Shown here in pieces: positions 1 to 6,914 of a stretch of 43,970 nt of DNA (positions within the stretch are counted from its first letter, which is position 1; each line of letters begins with the position of its first letter). Under the pieces are notes generated by a model. That model saw nothing but the letters and a program-made list of their open reading frames with translations, was not told the origin of the DNA and did no database searches. The position numbers and the translations under genes were made by a program. This stretch comes from a virus, in IMG/VR virus record IMGVR_UViG_3300042569_002722, positions 1 to 43,970 of that record; one strand, written 5' to 3'.

Positions 1-127
1 GGACACTGCGCGCGACACCCGCCGCCAGGCTGCCCGCCAGCAGCTGGTGCACCTGCTCGCACAGCGCATCGTGGCCGAGCTGCTGGCCGGCCAAGACAGC
101 ACCCCGGAGACAACACCCCATGCCCCC
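1..127. repeat. Terminal direct repeat, left copy (circular assembly overlap)
   Basis: These 127 bases are identical to 43844-43970. The repeat starts inside a small ORF and ends just inside the recombinase gene, so genes read cleanly across the join. An exact length of 127 matches a common assembler k-mer, so it is best read as the overlap of a circular contig rather than a biological terminal redundancy. Confidence 0.95.
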
Positions 128-214
128 GAGCCCACCCGCCCCCACCGCGCCGCTGCGCGCGGCCCTGTACGCCCGGTACAGCACCGACAGGCAGCGCGAG
201 ACCTCGATCGCTGA
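2..214 (+). CDS. Small basic hypothetical protein, 3' part (starts at 43842 across the circle junction)
   Basis: Read across the join, a GTG at 43842 opens a 71-residue frame ending with TGA at 212-214. The first half (residues about 4-31) is an Arg/Gln/Leu-rich amphipathic helix with RRQAARQQL and IVAELLA. The second half is Pro/Arg-rich and overlaps the recombinase start by 95 bp in another frame. The GTG lies 2 bp after the stop of the upstream gene, which fits translational coupling. Function is not recognised. The overlapped C-terminal half may be only what the recombinase frame permits. Confidence 0.6.
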   Translation, partial: DTARDTRRQAARQQLVHLLAQRIVAELLAGQDSTPETTPHAPEPTRPHRAAARGPVRPVQHRQAARDLDR

Positions 215-1754
215 CCAGCTGCGCGAGGCGCATGCGCGCGCCCACGCCGAGGGCTGGGTGATCGTCGCCCAGCACAGCGACGAAGGCATCAGCGGCAGCG
301 TGCCCGTGGCGCTGCGCCCGGGCGGCAAGGCGCTGCTGGCCGACGCCCTGGCGGGCCGGTTCGACGTGCTGGTGGCCGAGGGCCTGGACCGGCTCAGCCG
401 CGAGATCGGCGAGGCCGAGACCATCACCAAGCGCCTGGAGCACCGCGGCATCCGCATCATCGGCACCGCCGATGGCTACGACAGCGAGGCGCGCGGCCGC
501 AAGGTCATGCGCATCGCGCGCGGCCTGGTGAACGAGCTTTACCTCGATGACCTGCGCGAGAAGACGCACCGCGGCCTGGCCGGGCAGTTCGACCGCGGCT
601 TCCACGTCGGCGGGGTGTGCTTTGGCTACCGCAGCCAGGCCACGGCCGACGGCCAGGGGCGTGAGCTGGTGGTCGACGAGACCCAGGCTGCCATCGTGCG
701 CCGCATCTTCGAGGAGTTCGCCGCTGGCCACAGCGGCCGCGGCATCGTGGCCAGGCTCAACGCCGAAGGCGCGCCCAGCCCACGCGGCGGCACCTGGGCG
801 GTGTCGGCACTGGTGGGCGACAGCAAGCGCGGCGCCGGGCTCTTGAACAACGAGCTCTACGCCGGCCGCATGGTGTGGAACCGCCGGCAGTGGCTCAAGG
901 ACCCCGAGACCGGCCGCCGCCGCTACGTGGACAGGCCGCAGGCCGAATGGCAGGTGCGCGAGGTGCCGCACCTGCGCATCGTCGAGCCCGAGCTCTGGAC
1001 GGCCGTGCGCGATCGGCAGCGCAACGGCCCAGCCCGAGGCACTCGCCGCGGCGGCGGTGCAGCCCCGCGCACGCTGTTCGCCGGCCTGCTGCGCTGCCCC
1101 AGCTGCGGCGGCCCGGTGGTGGCCATCGATGCGCGCCGCTATGGGTGCAACGTCAGCCACGACCGCGGCCAGGCGGTGTGCAGCATGCGCACGGGCTTCA
1201 AGCGCGCCGCGGTCGACGGCGCGCTGCTGGCCCTGGTGCGCGACGAGCTGCTCAGCCCTGCCGCGCTGGCCGAGCTGCACAAGGCCGTGCGGGCTGCGCT
1301 GGCCAGCGTGCGCCCTGCAGGCGACGCCGCGGCCACGCGCAGCCGCCTGGCGGCCCTGCAGGCCGAGATTGGCCGCCTGGTGGATGCCGTGGCCCAGCTG
1401 GGGCTCAGCGACGCGCTACGGGGCCGCCTGGCCGCGGCAGAGGCCGAGCAGGCTGCCCTGCAGCAGCGGCTGCAGCGCGCCAAGCCGACGCCCGAGCTGA
1501 GCACCGAGCAGGTGATGGCTGCCTACCGGCGCCAGATGCTCCAGCTGCAGCAGGCTCTCGAGGCCGATGCAGACCGCGATCGCACGCGCACGCTGCTGGC
1601 CGAGATCCTGGGCCCAGTGACAGTGCTGCGAGACGACGCCGGCGACTGGCTGGAAGTGAACGAGCCCGCCGCGCGTCTTGCGCTGGCGGGCTCGCCTCTG
1701 GAAGTGGTTGCGGGGGCCCGCAACTTCAACCGCAGGCGGATCCGAGTCGGCTAA
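120..1754 (+). CDS. Large serine recombinase (phage integrase)
   Basis: 544 residues. The N-terminal resolvase-type catalytic domain carries the motif LYARYST...Q, with Ser21 as probable nucleophile, and later the LDRLSRE segment near residue 90. A recombinase domain follows (about 165-300: GYR, IF..FA.G.S...I...LN). A zinc ribbon comes next (CPSCGG near 328, then YGC and VC), then a coiled coil (about 390-480). This is the usual order in large serine integrases, which join attP to attB without host factors and need a directionality factor for excision. A GGAG lies about 10 nt before the ATG. It is last or nearly last in the rightward early operon, so it should be silenced when that operon is repressed. 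Confidence 0.95.
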   Translation: MPPSPPAPTAPLRAALYARYSTDRQRETSIADQLREAHARAHAEGWVIVAQHSDEGISGSVPVALRPGGKALLADALAGRFDVLVAEGLDRLSREIGEAETITKRLEHRGIRIIGTADGYDSEARGRKVMRIARGLVNELYLDDLREKTHRGLAGQFDRGFHVGGVCFGYRSQATADGQGRELVVDETQAAIVRRIFEEFAAGHSGRGIVARLNAEGAPSPRGGTWAVSALVGDSKRGAGLLNNELYAGRMVWNRRQWLKDPETGRRRYVDRPQAEWQVREVPHLRIVEPELWTAVRDRQRNGPARGTRRGGGAAPRTLFAGLLRCPSCGGPVVAIDARRYGCNVSHDRGQAVCSMRTGFKRAAVDGALLALVRDELLSPAALAELHKAVRAALASVRPAGDAAATRSRLAALQAEIGRLVDAVAQLGLSDALRGRLAAAEAEQAALQQRLQRAKPTPELSTEQVMAAYRRQMLQLQQALEADADRDRTRTLLAEILGPVTVLRDDAGDWLEVNEPAARLALAGSPLEVVAGARNFNRRRIRVG

Positions 1755-1792
1755 GCGGCGCCAGGGCTGGGCGCGGGGCCTATCGTTGCCCG

Positions 1793-2011
1793 GTGCCGAG
1801 CCTGCCCCTCATCACACCCGCCCAGGCGCCGCCGGCGCGCCCATGCTGGCACTGCCAGCACTTCGGCGGGCTCGTCTACCAGGGCACCGCCGCCAGGTGC
1901 CGGCGCGAGGGCGCCACGCGGATCGTCGCGCAGCCACGCTTCGGCTGCGCGTTCTGGGTGCGTGAGCCTGGCGCGGATGACGAGCCAGGGCCGCCCACGC
2001 CTGCAGCCTGA
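1793..2011 (+). CDS. Small Cys-rich (zinc-binding type) hypothetical protein
   Basis: A GTG-started frame of 72 residues directly after the integrase. It contains CWHCQHFGG (Cys18, Cys21), then Cys36 and Cys52, which together could hold one metal ion. The N-terminus is Pro-rich and the C-terminus acidic and Pro-rich. The ribosome site is weak and the frame also extends upstream without a stop, so the start is uncertain. Its position beside a serine integrase makes a role in integration control possible, but nothing in the sequence proves it. Confidence 0.6.
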   Translation: MPSLPLITPAQAPPARPCWHCQHFGGLVYQGTAARCRREGATRIVAQPRFGCAFWVREPGADDEPGPPTPAA

Positions 2012-2146
2012 GGCAGCGTTGCCCCCGCGCGTGCAAATTGCACATGCTGAGGTCTGCTTTGGCCCCCGGCCGAAGCCGGTTGTTACCAATAAGCGCTTCA
2101 TCACAGGATGCGCCAGCCTCGGAAGAGCACGACAATTTCTGCAGCG

Positions 2147-2172
2147 CTTGCTTAGGTTGAAACTTAAGCAAG
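2147..2172. other. Imperfect inverted repeat, candidate attP core
   Basis: CTTGCTTA and TAAGCAAG face each other around a roughly 10-base centre, in a stretch of lower GC downstream of the integrase. Short TTTCT/AGAAA blocks lie outside the arms, but their spacing is not symmetrical. Serine integrases use compact, imperfectly symmetric attP sites close to their gene, so this is the best candidate in the interval. No attB or attL is available to test it. Confidence 0.35.
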
Positions 2173-2180
2173 AAGAAGAA

Positions 2181-2206
2181 ACGGCCAGGGGTAGGAGCCT
2201 GGCCGT
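2181..2206 (-). terminator. Intrinsic terminator for leftward transcription
   Basis: A perfect 9-bp stem (ACGGCCAGG with CCTGGCCGT) and an 8-base loop. On the minus strand it is followed by a T-rich run (TTTCTTCTTCTT). It would end leftward late transcripts that pass the last late gene. On the plus strand it is followed only by CTCT, so rightward termination would be weaker. Confidence 0.75.
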
Positions 2207-2293
2207 CTCTGAGCAGCGGGCCCAAGTTGTGACTCGGGGAGGTCCGCCACCCGCCTTTCGAGGGGCGAGGTGATGTTACGCCCTGTCCGGCGT

Positions 2294-2336
2294 CACCGGC
2301 AACGGTGGCCCAGATGGCCGAGTCACGCAACGTGAC
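2294..2336 (+). promoter_or_regulatory. Three small hairpins ahead of the 47-residue ORF
   Basis: CACCG-GCAA-CGGTG (2294-2307), GGCC-CAGAT-GGCC just after it, and GTCACG-CAA-CGTGAC (2322-2336) lie in a row ending 14 bases before the start at 2351. They could be a structured leader or protein-binding sites. The rest of 2012-2350 holds the candidate attP and the leftward terminator; I see no further gene there. Confidence 0.4.
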
Positions 2337-2350
2337 TTGCGAGGTACATC

Positions 2351-2494
2351 ATGGCCAACAAGCCAGATACCCCCGAGCCCTCTGATGGCACCGTCGTCTA
2401 CACGATGACGATCCGCCTGAAGAACGGCCGAGTGATTCGGCGCCCCTGCGGGCGTCCGTTTCGCATCGTCGTGCGAAGCCGCAAGGTGAAGTGA
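2351..2494 (+). CDS. Small basic hypothetical protein
   Basis: 47 residues starting at ATG 2351, with GAGG 6 bases upstream. The sequence shows a Pro/acid N-terminus, then YTMTIRLKNGRVIRRP, then a very basic tail ending SRKVK. The KNGRVIRRP...G.PFRI pattern looks like a small beta-rich conserved phage protein. It has its own strong terminator and structured leader, so it seems to be an independent unit between the two converging operons. It could be a lysogeny-expressed gene or a directionality factor; both are guesses. Confidence 0.75.
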   Translation: MANKPDTPEPSDGTVVYTMTIRLKNGRVIRRPCGRPFRIVVRSRKVK

Positions 2495-2503
2495 CGACGG
2501 GAA

Positions 2504-2525
2504 GAGGGCGGCGGATGCCGCCCTC
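2504..2525. terminator. Intrinsic terminator at convergent gene ends
   Basis: A perfect 9-bp stem GAGGGCGGC / GCCGCCCTC with a GGAT loop. It is followed on the plus strand by TCCTTTCCCC. It lies between the stop of the rightward ORF (2494) and the stop of the leftward DUF5675 gene (2535), so it can serve both sides, best the plus side. Confidence 0.8.
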
Positions 2526-2534
2526 TCCTTTCCC

Positions 2535-2942
2535 CTATGGCTGCACCACGCGCAGCCGCACCTTCTGGCCAGCGGTCAGCGCGGCCTGCAGCTCCACGAG
2601 CAGCGCCGCGAAGGTAACGCGGCTGCGGCCGATGGTCTTGGCGTAGCGGTCGGCTCCCACCAGGATGCACCCCTCGGTGTCAGCCACGCTGTTGCCGGCA
2701 TGGATGCGCACGCCCTCGAAGCCTGGCACGCCCTCCACCAGCGGCAGCGGGCGCTGGAAGCGCGGGCTGTAGGTGATCACGACCCCATAGTCGCCTGGGG
2801 GGATCGCAGTCTGCCCCGGCACCTTGACGCCGGGGGCTCGCACCGGATCCTCCAGCGTCCAGGCGCGCCAGTCGCCGTCGAGCGTGAGGCTGCCGATGGT
2901 GACGTCTGCATCGAGCTGCAGCCGCTCCAGCTGCAGCTGCAT
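2535..2942 (-). CDS. DUF5675 family protein, candidate lysis enzyme
   Basis: 135 residues. The central pattern [16 protein letters not shown] (His81, Asp88, Cys92) is the DUF5675 signature and resembles the His...Gly-Cys active site of L,D-transpeptidase-like peptidoglycan enzymes. That resemblance is my inference. It is the last late gene, after a holin and a small membrane protein, and no other cell-wall enzyme was recognised in the genome. Its start overlaps the stop of the upstream ORF by one base. No signal peptide is seen, so release would depend on the holin. Confidence 0.8.
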   Translation of the reverse strand: MQLQLERLQLDADVTIGSLTLDGDWRAWTLEDPVRAPGVKVPGQTAIPPGDYGVVITYSPRFQRPLPLVEGVPGFEGVRIHAGNSVADTEGCILVGADRYAKTIGRSRVTFAALLVELQAALTAGQKVRLRVVQP

Positions 2943-3100
2943 CACGGCGTGTCCTGCCCCGAGTCGATGCGGCTCTCGGGCGCGCTGGCGCTGCGCTGCT
3001 GGCTGTTGCGCTGCTCGCGGGCCTTGACGGTGTCGAGCGCGCTGGCCACCGCGATGGCCAGGCACAGGACGATGATGATCACGGTGGTGCTCAGGCTCAT
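2942..3100 (-). CDS. Small single-span membrane protein of the lysis cassette
   Basis: 52 residues. One N-terminal hydrophobic segment (about 5-22: [18 protein letters not shown]) is followed by a charged, Gln/Ser-rich tail. It overlaps the holin stop by 4 bp and ends in a one-base overlap with the DUF5675 start, so it is translated within the lysis cassette. Candidates are an antiholin, a second holin or an inner-membrane spanin-like part, but it is short for a spanin. No lipobox is present. Confidence 0.75.
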   Translation of the reverse strand: MSLSTTVIIIVLCLAIAVASALDTVKAREQRNSQQRSASAPESRIDSGQDTP

Positions 3101-3417
3101 GCCTCTTTGCCTCCAACGATGCGAGTCAGGATGCGCTCGAGGCCCGAGGTGCCCAGGCTCGCCAGCGCGGCTGCGATGCCCAGCTGCGCGACGAGCGGCA
3201 GGTCTGGGGCCCAAGAAAGCGCCGCGCCGGCGGCCATGCCCAGGCCGCCGCTGGTCATGGCGCGGCCGACCACCACCCGCCAGCTGAGGACCTCTTTGCT
3301 CACCAGCAGCTGGCCGATGCCCACCACCACGCCGGCGGCGGCCAGTGCCCAGGCGTGTGCAATCTGGTTTCCGAGGGCCTGCAGGCTGGCCCACAGGCTG
3401 GGTGCTGGATCGGGCAT
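3097..3417 (-). CDS. Phage holin (LydA-like)
   Basis: 106 residues with three hydrophobic stretches (about 22-40, 55-70, 76-92) and a basic C-terminus ([14 protein letters not shown]). The [15 protein letters not shown]...AALS pattern resembles LydA-type holins. ATG 3417 is preferred over an in-frame ATG at 3441, which lies right in the terminator tail. Holins form inner-membrane holes that time lysis. The intrinsic terminator at 3447-3474 is only about 30 bases upstream. Confidence 0.8.
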   Translation of the reverse strand: MPDPAPSLWASLQALGNQIAHAWALAAAGVVVGIGQLLVSKEVLSWRVVVGRAMTSGGLGMAAGAALSWAPDLPLVAQLGIAAALASLGTSGLERILTRIVGGKEA

Positions 3418-3446
3418 CGTCGTGTCCTTTGCGCTGGGCATGAAAA

Positions 3447-3474
3447 AGCCCGCCGGCGCTTCCGCGGGCGGGCT
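3447..3474 (-). terminator. Intrinsic terminator just upstream of the holin
   Basis: On the minus strand AGCCCGCC.GCG pairs across a GAAG loop with CGC.GGCGGGCT (one internal mismatch) and is followed directly by TTTTT. This is a textbook Rho-independent terminator. It lies between the secreted DUF4124 gene and the holin, leaving no obvious room for a new promoter. Confidence 0.85.
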
Positions 3475-3503
3475 GGGGGTGGAGGGTGTTCTGGGTGGCG
3501 GCG

Positions 3504-4094
3504 TCAGCAGCGGTTCTGCTTCATGCGCTCGACCTCGGCGCGGTTGCGCGCCTTCTGGCCTTCGGTGTACGTGATGCGCCCGGCCTCGACGTTCGCGCTG
3601 TGGATCTCGCCGTCGGTGAAGCACGTGCGCCGCTGCTCCACCTGGCGCGTGTGGCCGGTGCCGGGGCGCTCCTGGCTGGCGTAGGTGAGGCCGTCGCGCG
3701 TGTAGACGTAGCGGGTGCTGCCGTCGGGGTAGCGGTACACCAGCTGGCGGCTCACGCGCCCTTCGACGTTGTCAGTGTTCACCACCGAAGGCTGGCCCAT
3801 GAGGCGCACGACCTCGGCTTCCGTCATGCCCGTCACGAGCTGGCCGCGGGCGATGGCCAGGCGCACGGCCTGGGAGCGCTGGGCCTCAGAGCGCAGGCTG
3901 GCCTCGCCGGCGGGGTTGCCCTCCACCACGTTGGCCTGGGGCACGGCCATGGCCTGGGCCGTGGCACCCTTGTGCGTGTCGCACGGCGCCTGCTGGAAGC
4001 TCACGCGGCCATCGGCCGCGGTGCACTTGAACATGGTCTGGGCGCTGGCCGCGCCCGTGGCCAGCATCAGCACGGCCAGCATCAGAAATCGCAT
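3504..4094 (-). CDS. Secreted DUF4124 / BamE-like domain protein
   Basis: 196 residues. A clear signal peptide (MRFLMLAVLMLATGAASA, cleavage before Gln) is followed by a DUF4124-type start (MFKCTAADGRVSFQQAPC). Near 100-125 there is a segment like the SmpA/BamE fold (TGMTEAEVVRLMGQPSVVN). The C-terminus is YPDG...R.VYTRDG and ends with a Cys. It should act in the periplasm. ATG 4094 has GGGGAG upstream. It sits between tail genes and the lysis cassette, where accessory genes often land. It may alter the envelope or block superinfection; this is inferred. Confidence 0.8.
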   Translation of the reverse strand: MRFLMLAVLMLATGAASAQTMFKCTAADGRVSFQQAPCDTHKGATAQAMAVPQANVVEGNPAGEASLRSEAQRSQAVRLAIARGQLVTGMTEAEVVRLMGQPSVVNTDNVEGRVSRQLVYRYPDGSTRYVYTRDGLTYASQERPGTGHTRQVEQRRTCFTDGEIHSANVEAGRITYTEGQKARNRAEVERMKQNRC

Positions 4095-4167
4095 GAGCGT
4101 CGCTCCCCTGTTGTCATCACCACATCGTAGGCAGGCTGTGGAGCTGGTGCAAGCCGCGGTCACGGTG

Positions 4168-4446
4168 TCAGACCACCCGCCCGATGGGGATGTCCACGGG
4201 CTCGACGTCTGGCGCCTGCGACTCCACCACCCCATCGCGCACGAAAGCGTTCTGGCCCACGGGCACGCTGCGGCCGCGCACGCGCAGCGTGCTGCCGGTC
4301 TGCAGCACTCCGTCAAAGGCCGCCACGGCCAGGCCGCTGGGCAGCTGCACAGTGCTGGTGTCGTCGCCGTGGTGGGCCACCACCCGCCCTACCAGCACGG
4401 GCGGGGCGGGCAGCAGCGCCTGCAAGCGGCGGAAGAGGTTGCTCAT
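4168..4446 (-). CDS. Small tail-associated protein, OB-fold-like
   Basis: 92 residues. After a short helix (MSNLFRRLQALLP), strand-like repeats follow (GRVVAHHGDDTSTVQLPSG, GSTLRVRGRSVPVG) as in small OB-fold hub or spike proteins. It starts 5 bp beyond the stop of the tail-tip gene, so it is likely part of the baseplate or tip. Family assignment is by pattern only. Confidence 0.7.
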   Translation of the reverse strand: MSNLFRRLQALLPAPPVLVGRVVAHHGDDTSTVQLPSGLAVAAFDGVLQTGSTLRVRGRSVPVGQNAFVRDGVVESQAPDVEPVDIPIGRVV

Positions 4447-4451
4447 CGTCG

Positions 4452-6914
4452 TCAGGCGTCAGGTGCGCGCACGTGAAGGTAGGAGGCGCCGGCAGGAAGT
4501 GCTGCCCGGAAACTCCACGAGATGCCGTCGCCGCTCGCGTACAGGTGGTGCGCTGTCGGCGCCGCGGTGCGCACGACGATCAGCAGGAACTCTGAGCCCG
4601 TCCAGATGGGCGACCAGCCGCTCGAGGCGCCGCTGATGCCAGTGCCCACGGTCCAGGTCAGCCCATCTGTGCTGTGGGCCACTGCTGCCGTGTCGGCCAG
4701 GCCCGAGACGAATCGCCCGGCGCCGTAGGCCAGCCCCAGCGAGTCTGCTGGCAAGCCTGCAGCGTCCCGGGTCCAGCTAGTCCCGTTGGTGCTGGTGGCC
4801 ACAGGCGCCGGCACGGTGGCCGCGGCGCCATGCGCCACGACAAGACGCCCGCCCCCCTCGGCGATGTGATGCCACGTGCCGGTGCCGATGGAGCGCGATG
4901 TCCACGACCCACTGGCCGCCGTGGGGCTGGTAAGCGCGAGGTTGAAGCCGGTCACCAGCCACAGCCCCAGCGCCTGGCTCCAGTGAGCTCCATAGAGCTT
5001 GGTTGCGATGGACGAGCCCCAGGTGGTGCCGTCGTCGCTGAAGTAGGCCCCCGCAGGGTTGCTGGGGGTGAAGTTGGCAATCAGCGCGCGGCCATCCGGC
5101 TTGCCGGCAAGGCCCGAGTACCCCGGGTACACGCTGGCGCCGCTGCTCTGGTTGACCGTGGCATCCGAGACGGCCGTCCAGTTGACGAGATCGGTGCTGT
5201 TCCAGACAAAGCTGCCGTGCGGTGGGTTGCCGCCGGGGCCGCCGCGCAGCATGGTGCCGCCGGCCGCCACGTAGCGGCTCCCAGCCTTGACCATGCGGCT
5301 GAGGCGCGATGCACCCAGGCCTGGCACGGTGGCCCAGGTGGCGCCGTTGTCGTTGCTGCGGTAGTGAGGCAGCGCGTTGTCGGCGCTGAGCAGGAAGATC
5401 GCGGGGCCGCTGGCCACCGAGGCCACCACCACGCTGAACTCGTCGCTGTCGGCGGTGCTGTCGATGGCGTCGCTGGCCCGCACGGCCAGAGCCGTGGTCT
5501 CGGGCGTGCCTGGGGCGGTGCCCACCAGGTGGCCCGTCTCGTCATCGAGCGTCAGCCAGGCAGGCAGGGTGCCTGAGCGCAGGCTGTACACCACCGGCGG
5601 CTCGCCCCCGGTGAAGTAGCCCGACAAGTCCACGTCGACGGCGCCGCCTGGGGCCACCTCGATGTCGGGGATGGGCCCGGTGAAGGTGAGCACGTCTGTG
5701 ATGGGCGGCGCCGCGGCGGTGCCGTCGACGAGCTGCGTGTGCCGCTCGAGCGTGAGCCCCAGCGTGGCATTGGGCAGCTGCACCTCCAGCTGCACGGCGG
5801 TCACCAGGCCCGGCCAGGCCGGCGTGTCGAGCACCTTCACCAGCCAGCCGGGCTCTGGCACCACGGCCACGCCGCCAACCTTGAGCACGGGCAGCGTGAT
5901 GCTGTGGATCTGCTGCTGGCCGCTGCGGCCCAGGATGGCCTGGCCGCGCTGCCGGGCGGCGATCAAGTCGGTTATGAGCACGTCACTGACCATCGGTGCC
6001 TGATGGGCGCCCGTGGTACCAGCCAGCCGCACCAGGCCAATGGCGCCCTGCTGCTGGCCTGCGACCACCACGCCGTCATAGGGGGGCTGGTCGTCGAGCT
6101 GGAAGCTCTCGCTCTCGACCACCGCCATGGGCAGCTCGAGCTCGGGCGCGGCCGTGCCCCATTCGTTGGGCATGAGCGGGTAGCGGGGCCGCACCGTCAT
6201 GCCATAGCCGGCACGCTGGCTCTGCAGCACGGCGCCGGCGGCCTCGGCCACGCGGCGCACCACGCCCAGCGGCGTGCCGCTGTAGCTGAAGACACCGGCG
6301 GGCACCGGCCAATCGTCAAGTTCCCAGAGCACCTCGAGGCCGGTGTACAGGTTCGCCGACGCGGCGATCTGCGCCGCGGTGGTGTCGCCCTCCACCGCCC
6401 ACGTCTGCTCACCCTGGTACGGCGCCCCAGCCACACAGGTCTGGCTGCGGCCTTCGATGGCCACCTCGGTCGATGGGAACTGCCGCGAGCGCGTGACCGA
6501 CTCGATCACGAACTCCCACACCGCGCCGTCGACGGTGACGCGGAGCCGTGGCGGCTGCGCGCCGGTGCTGAGCTTGGTGAAGAGGGCCGCCCCGCCGCTG
6601 GCGCGCAGCGTCCAGAAGATGCTGTCGCGGTCGGTGGAGATGGTCACCCGCTCCACGGGCAGCACGGTGTCGTCGCGCAGGTCGCGCACGTCGAGCGCGT
6701 GCACCAGGTTGTAGGCCGCGGCGGCCGGTAGGCTGAGGAGCGGGCTGGCGGAAGGCGCCGTCGGCGTGCCGCCGCCAGGCGGCGATGGCGCGGTGTAGGG
6801 GCCGCCAGTGCTCCAGACGGCCGAGAGCAGCCCCCAGGGCGTGACCACCGGCGCAGCCCACAAGGCGGCGCCCAGCCCCCAAGGGGTGGCCAGCGTCGCG
6901 GTGATCTGAGGCAT
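4452..6914 (-). CDS. Tail hub/tip protein fused to Ig-like domain and BNR-type propeller
   Basis: 820 residues with three parts. Residues about 60-390 look like a tail-hub protein (VERVTISTD..SIFWTLRASG, then a long beta-rich body). Residues about 410-495 are a putative Ig domain (GYFTGGEPPVVYSLRSGTLP, then LDDETGHLVGTAPGTPE). Residues about 500-820 contain at least six BNR/sialidase-like blades with the S.D.G..W pattern (YRSNDNGATW, YFSDDGTTWG, TSTNGTSWTR, HSTDGLTWTV, YASGDGISW). The propeller is probably the receptor- or glycan-binding module on the tail tip. It overlaps the upstream tail gene by one base. Confidence 0.85.
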   Translation of the reverse strand: MPQITATLATPWGLGAALWAAPVVTPWGLLSAVWSTGGPYTAPSPPGGGTPTAPSASPLLSLPAAAAYNLVHALDVRDLRDDTVLPVERVTISTDRDSIFWTLRASGGAALFTKLSTGAQPPRLRVTVDGAVWEFVIESVTRSRQFPSTEVAIEGRSQTCVAGAPYQGEQTWAVEGDTTAAQIAASANLYTGLEVLWELDDWPVPAGVFSYSGTPLGVVRRVAEAAGAVLQSQRAGYGMTVRPRYPLMPNEWGTAAPELELPMAVVESESFQLDDQPPYDGVVVAGQQQGAIGLVRLAGTTGAHQAPMVSDVLITDLIAARQRGQAILGRSGQQQIHSITLPVLKVGGVAVVPEPGWLVKVLDTPAWPGLVTAVQLEVQLPNATLGLTLERHTQLVDGTAAAPPITDVLTFTGPIPDIEVAPGGAVDVDLSGYFTGGEPPVVYSLRSGTLPAWLTLDDETGHLVGTAPGTPETTALAVRASDAIDSTADSDEFSVVVASVASGPAIFLLSADNALPHYRSNDNGATWATVPGLGASRLSRMVKAGSRYVAAGGTMLRGGPGGNPPHGSFVWNSTDLVNWTAVSDATVNQSSGASVYPGYSGLAGKPDGRALIANFTPSNPAGAYFSDDGTTWGSSIATKLYGAHWSQALGLWLVTGFNLALTSPTAASGSWTSRSIGTGTWHHIAEGGGRLVVAHGAAATVPAPVATSTNGTSWTRDAAGLPADSLGLAYGAGRFVSGLADTAAVAHSTDGLTWTVGTGISGASSGWSPIWTGSEFLLIVVRTAAPTAHHLYASGDGISWSFRAALPAGASYLHVRAPDA

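Noticed and set aside
1-127. Biological terminal redundancy or long att repeat
   Set aside because: Exactly 127 bases, inside coding sequence and unrelated to the terminase region; an assembly overlap explains it better.
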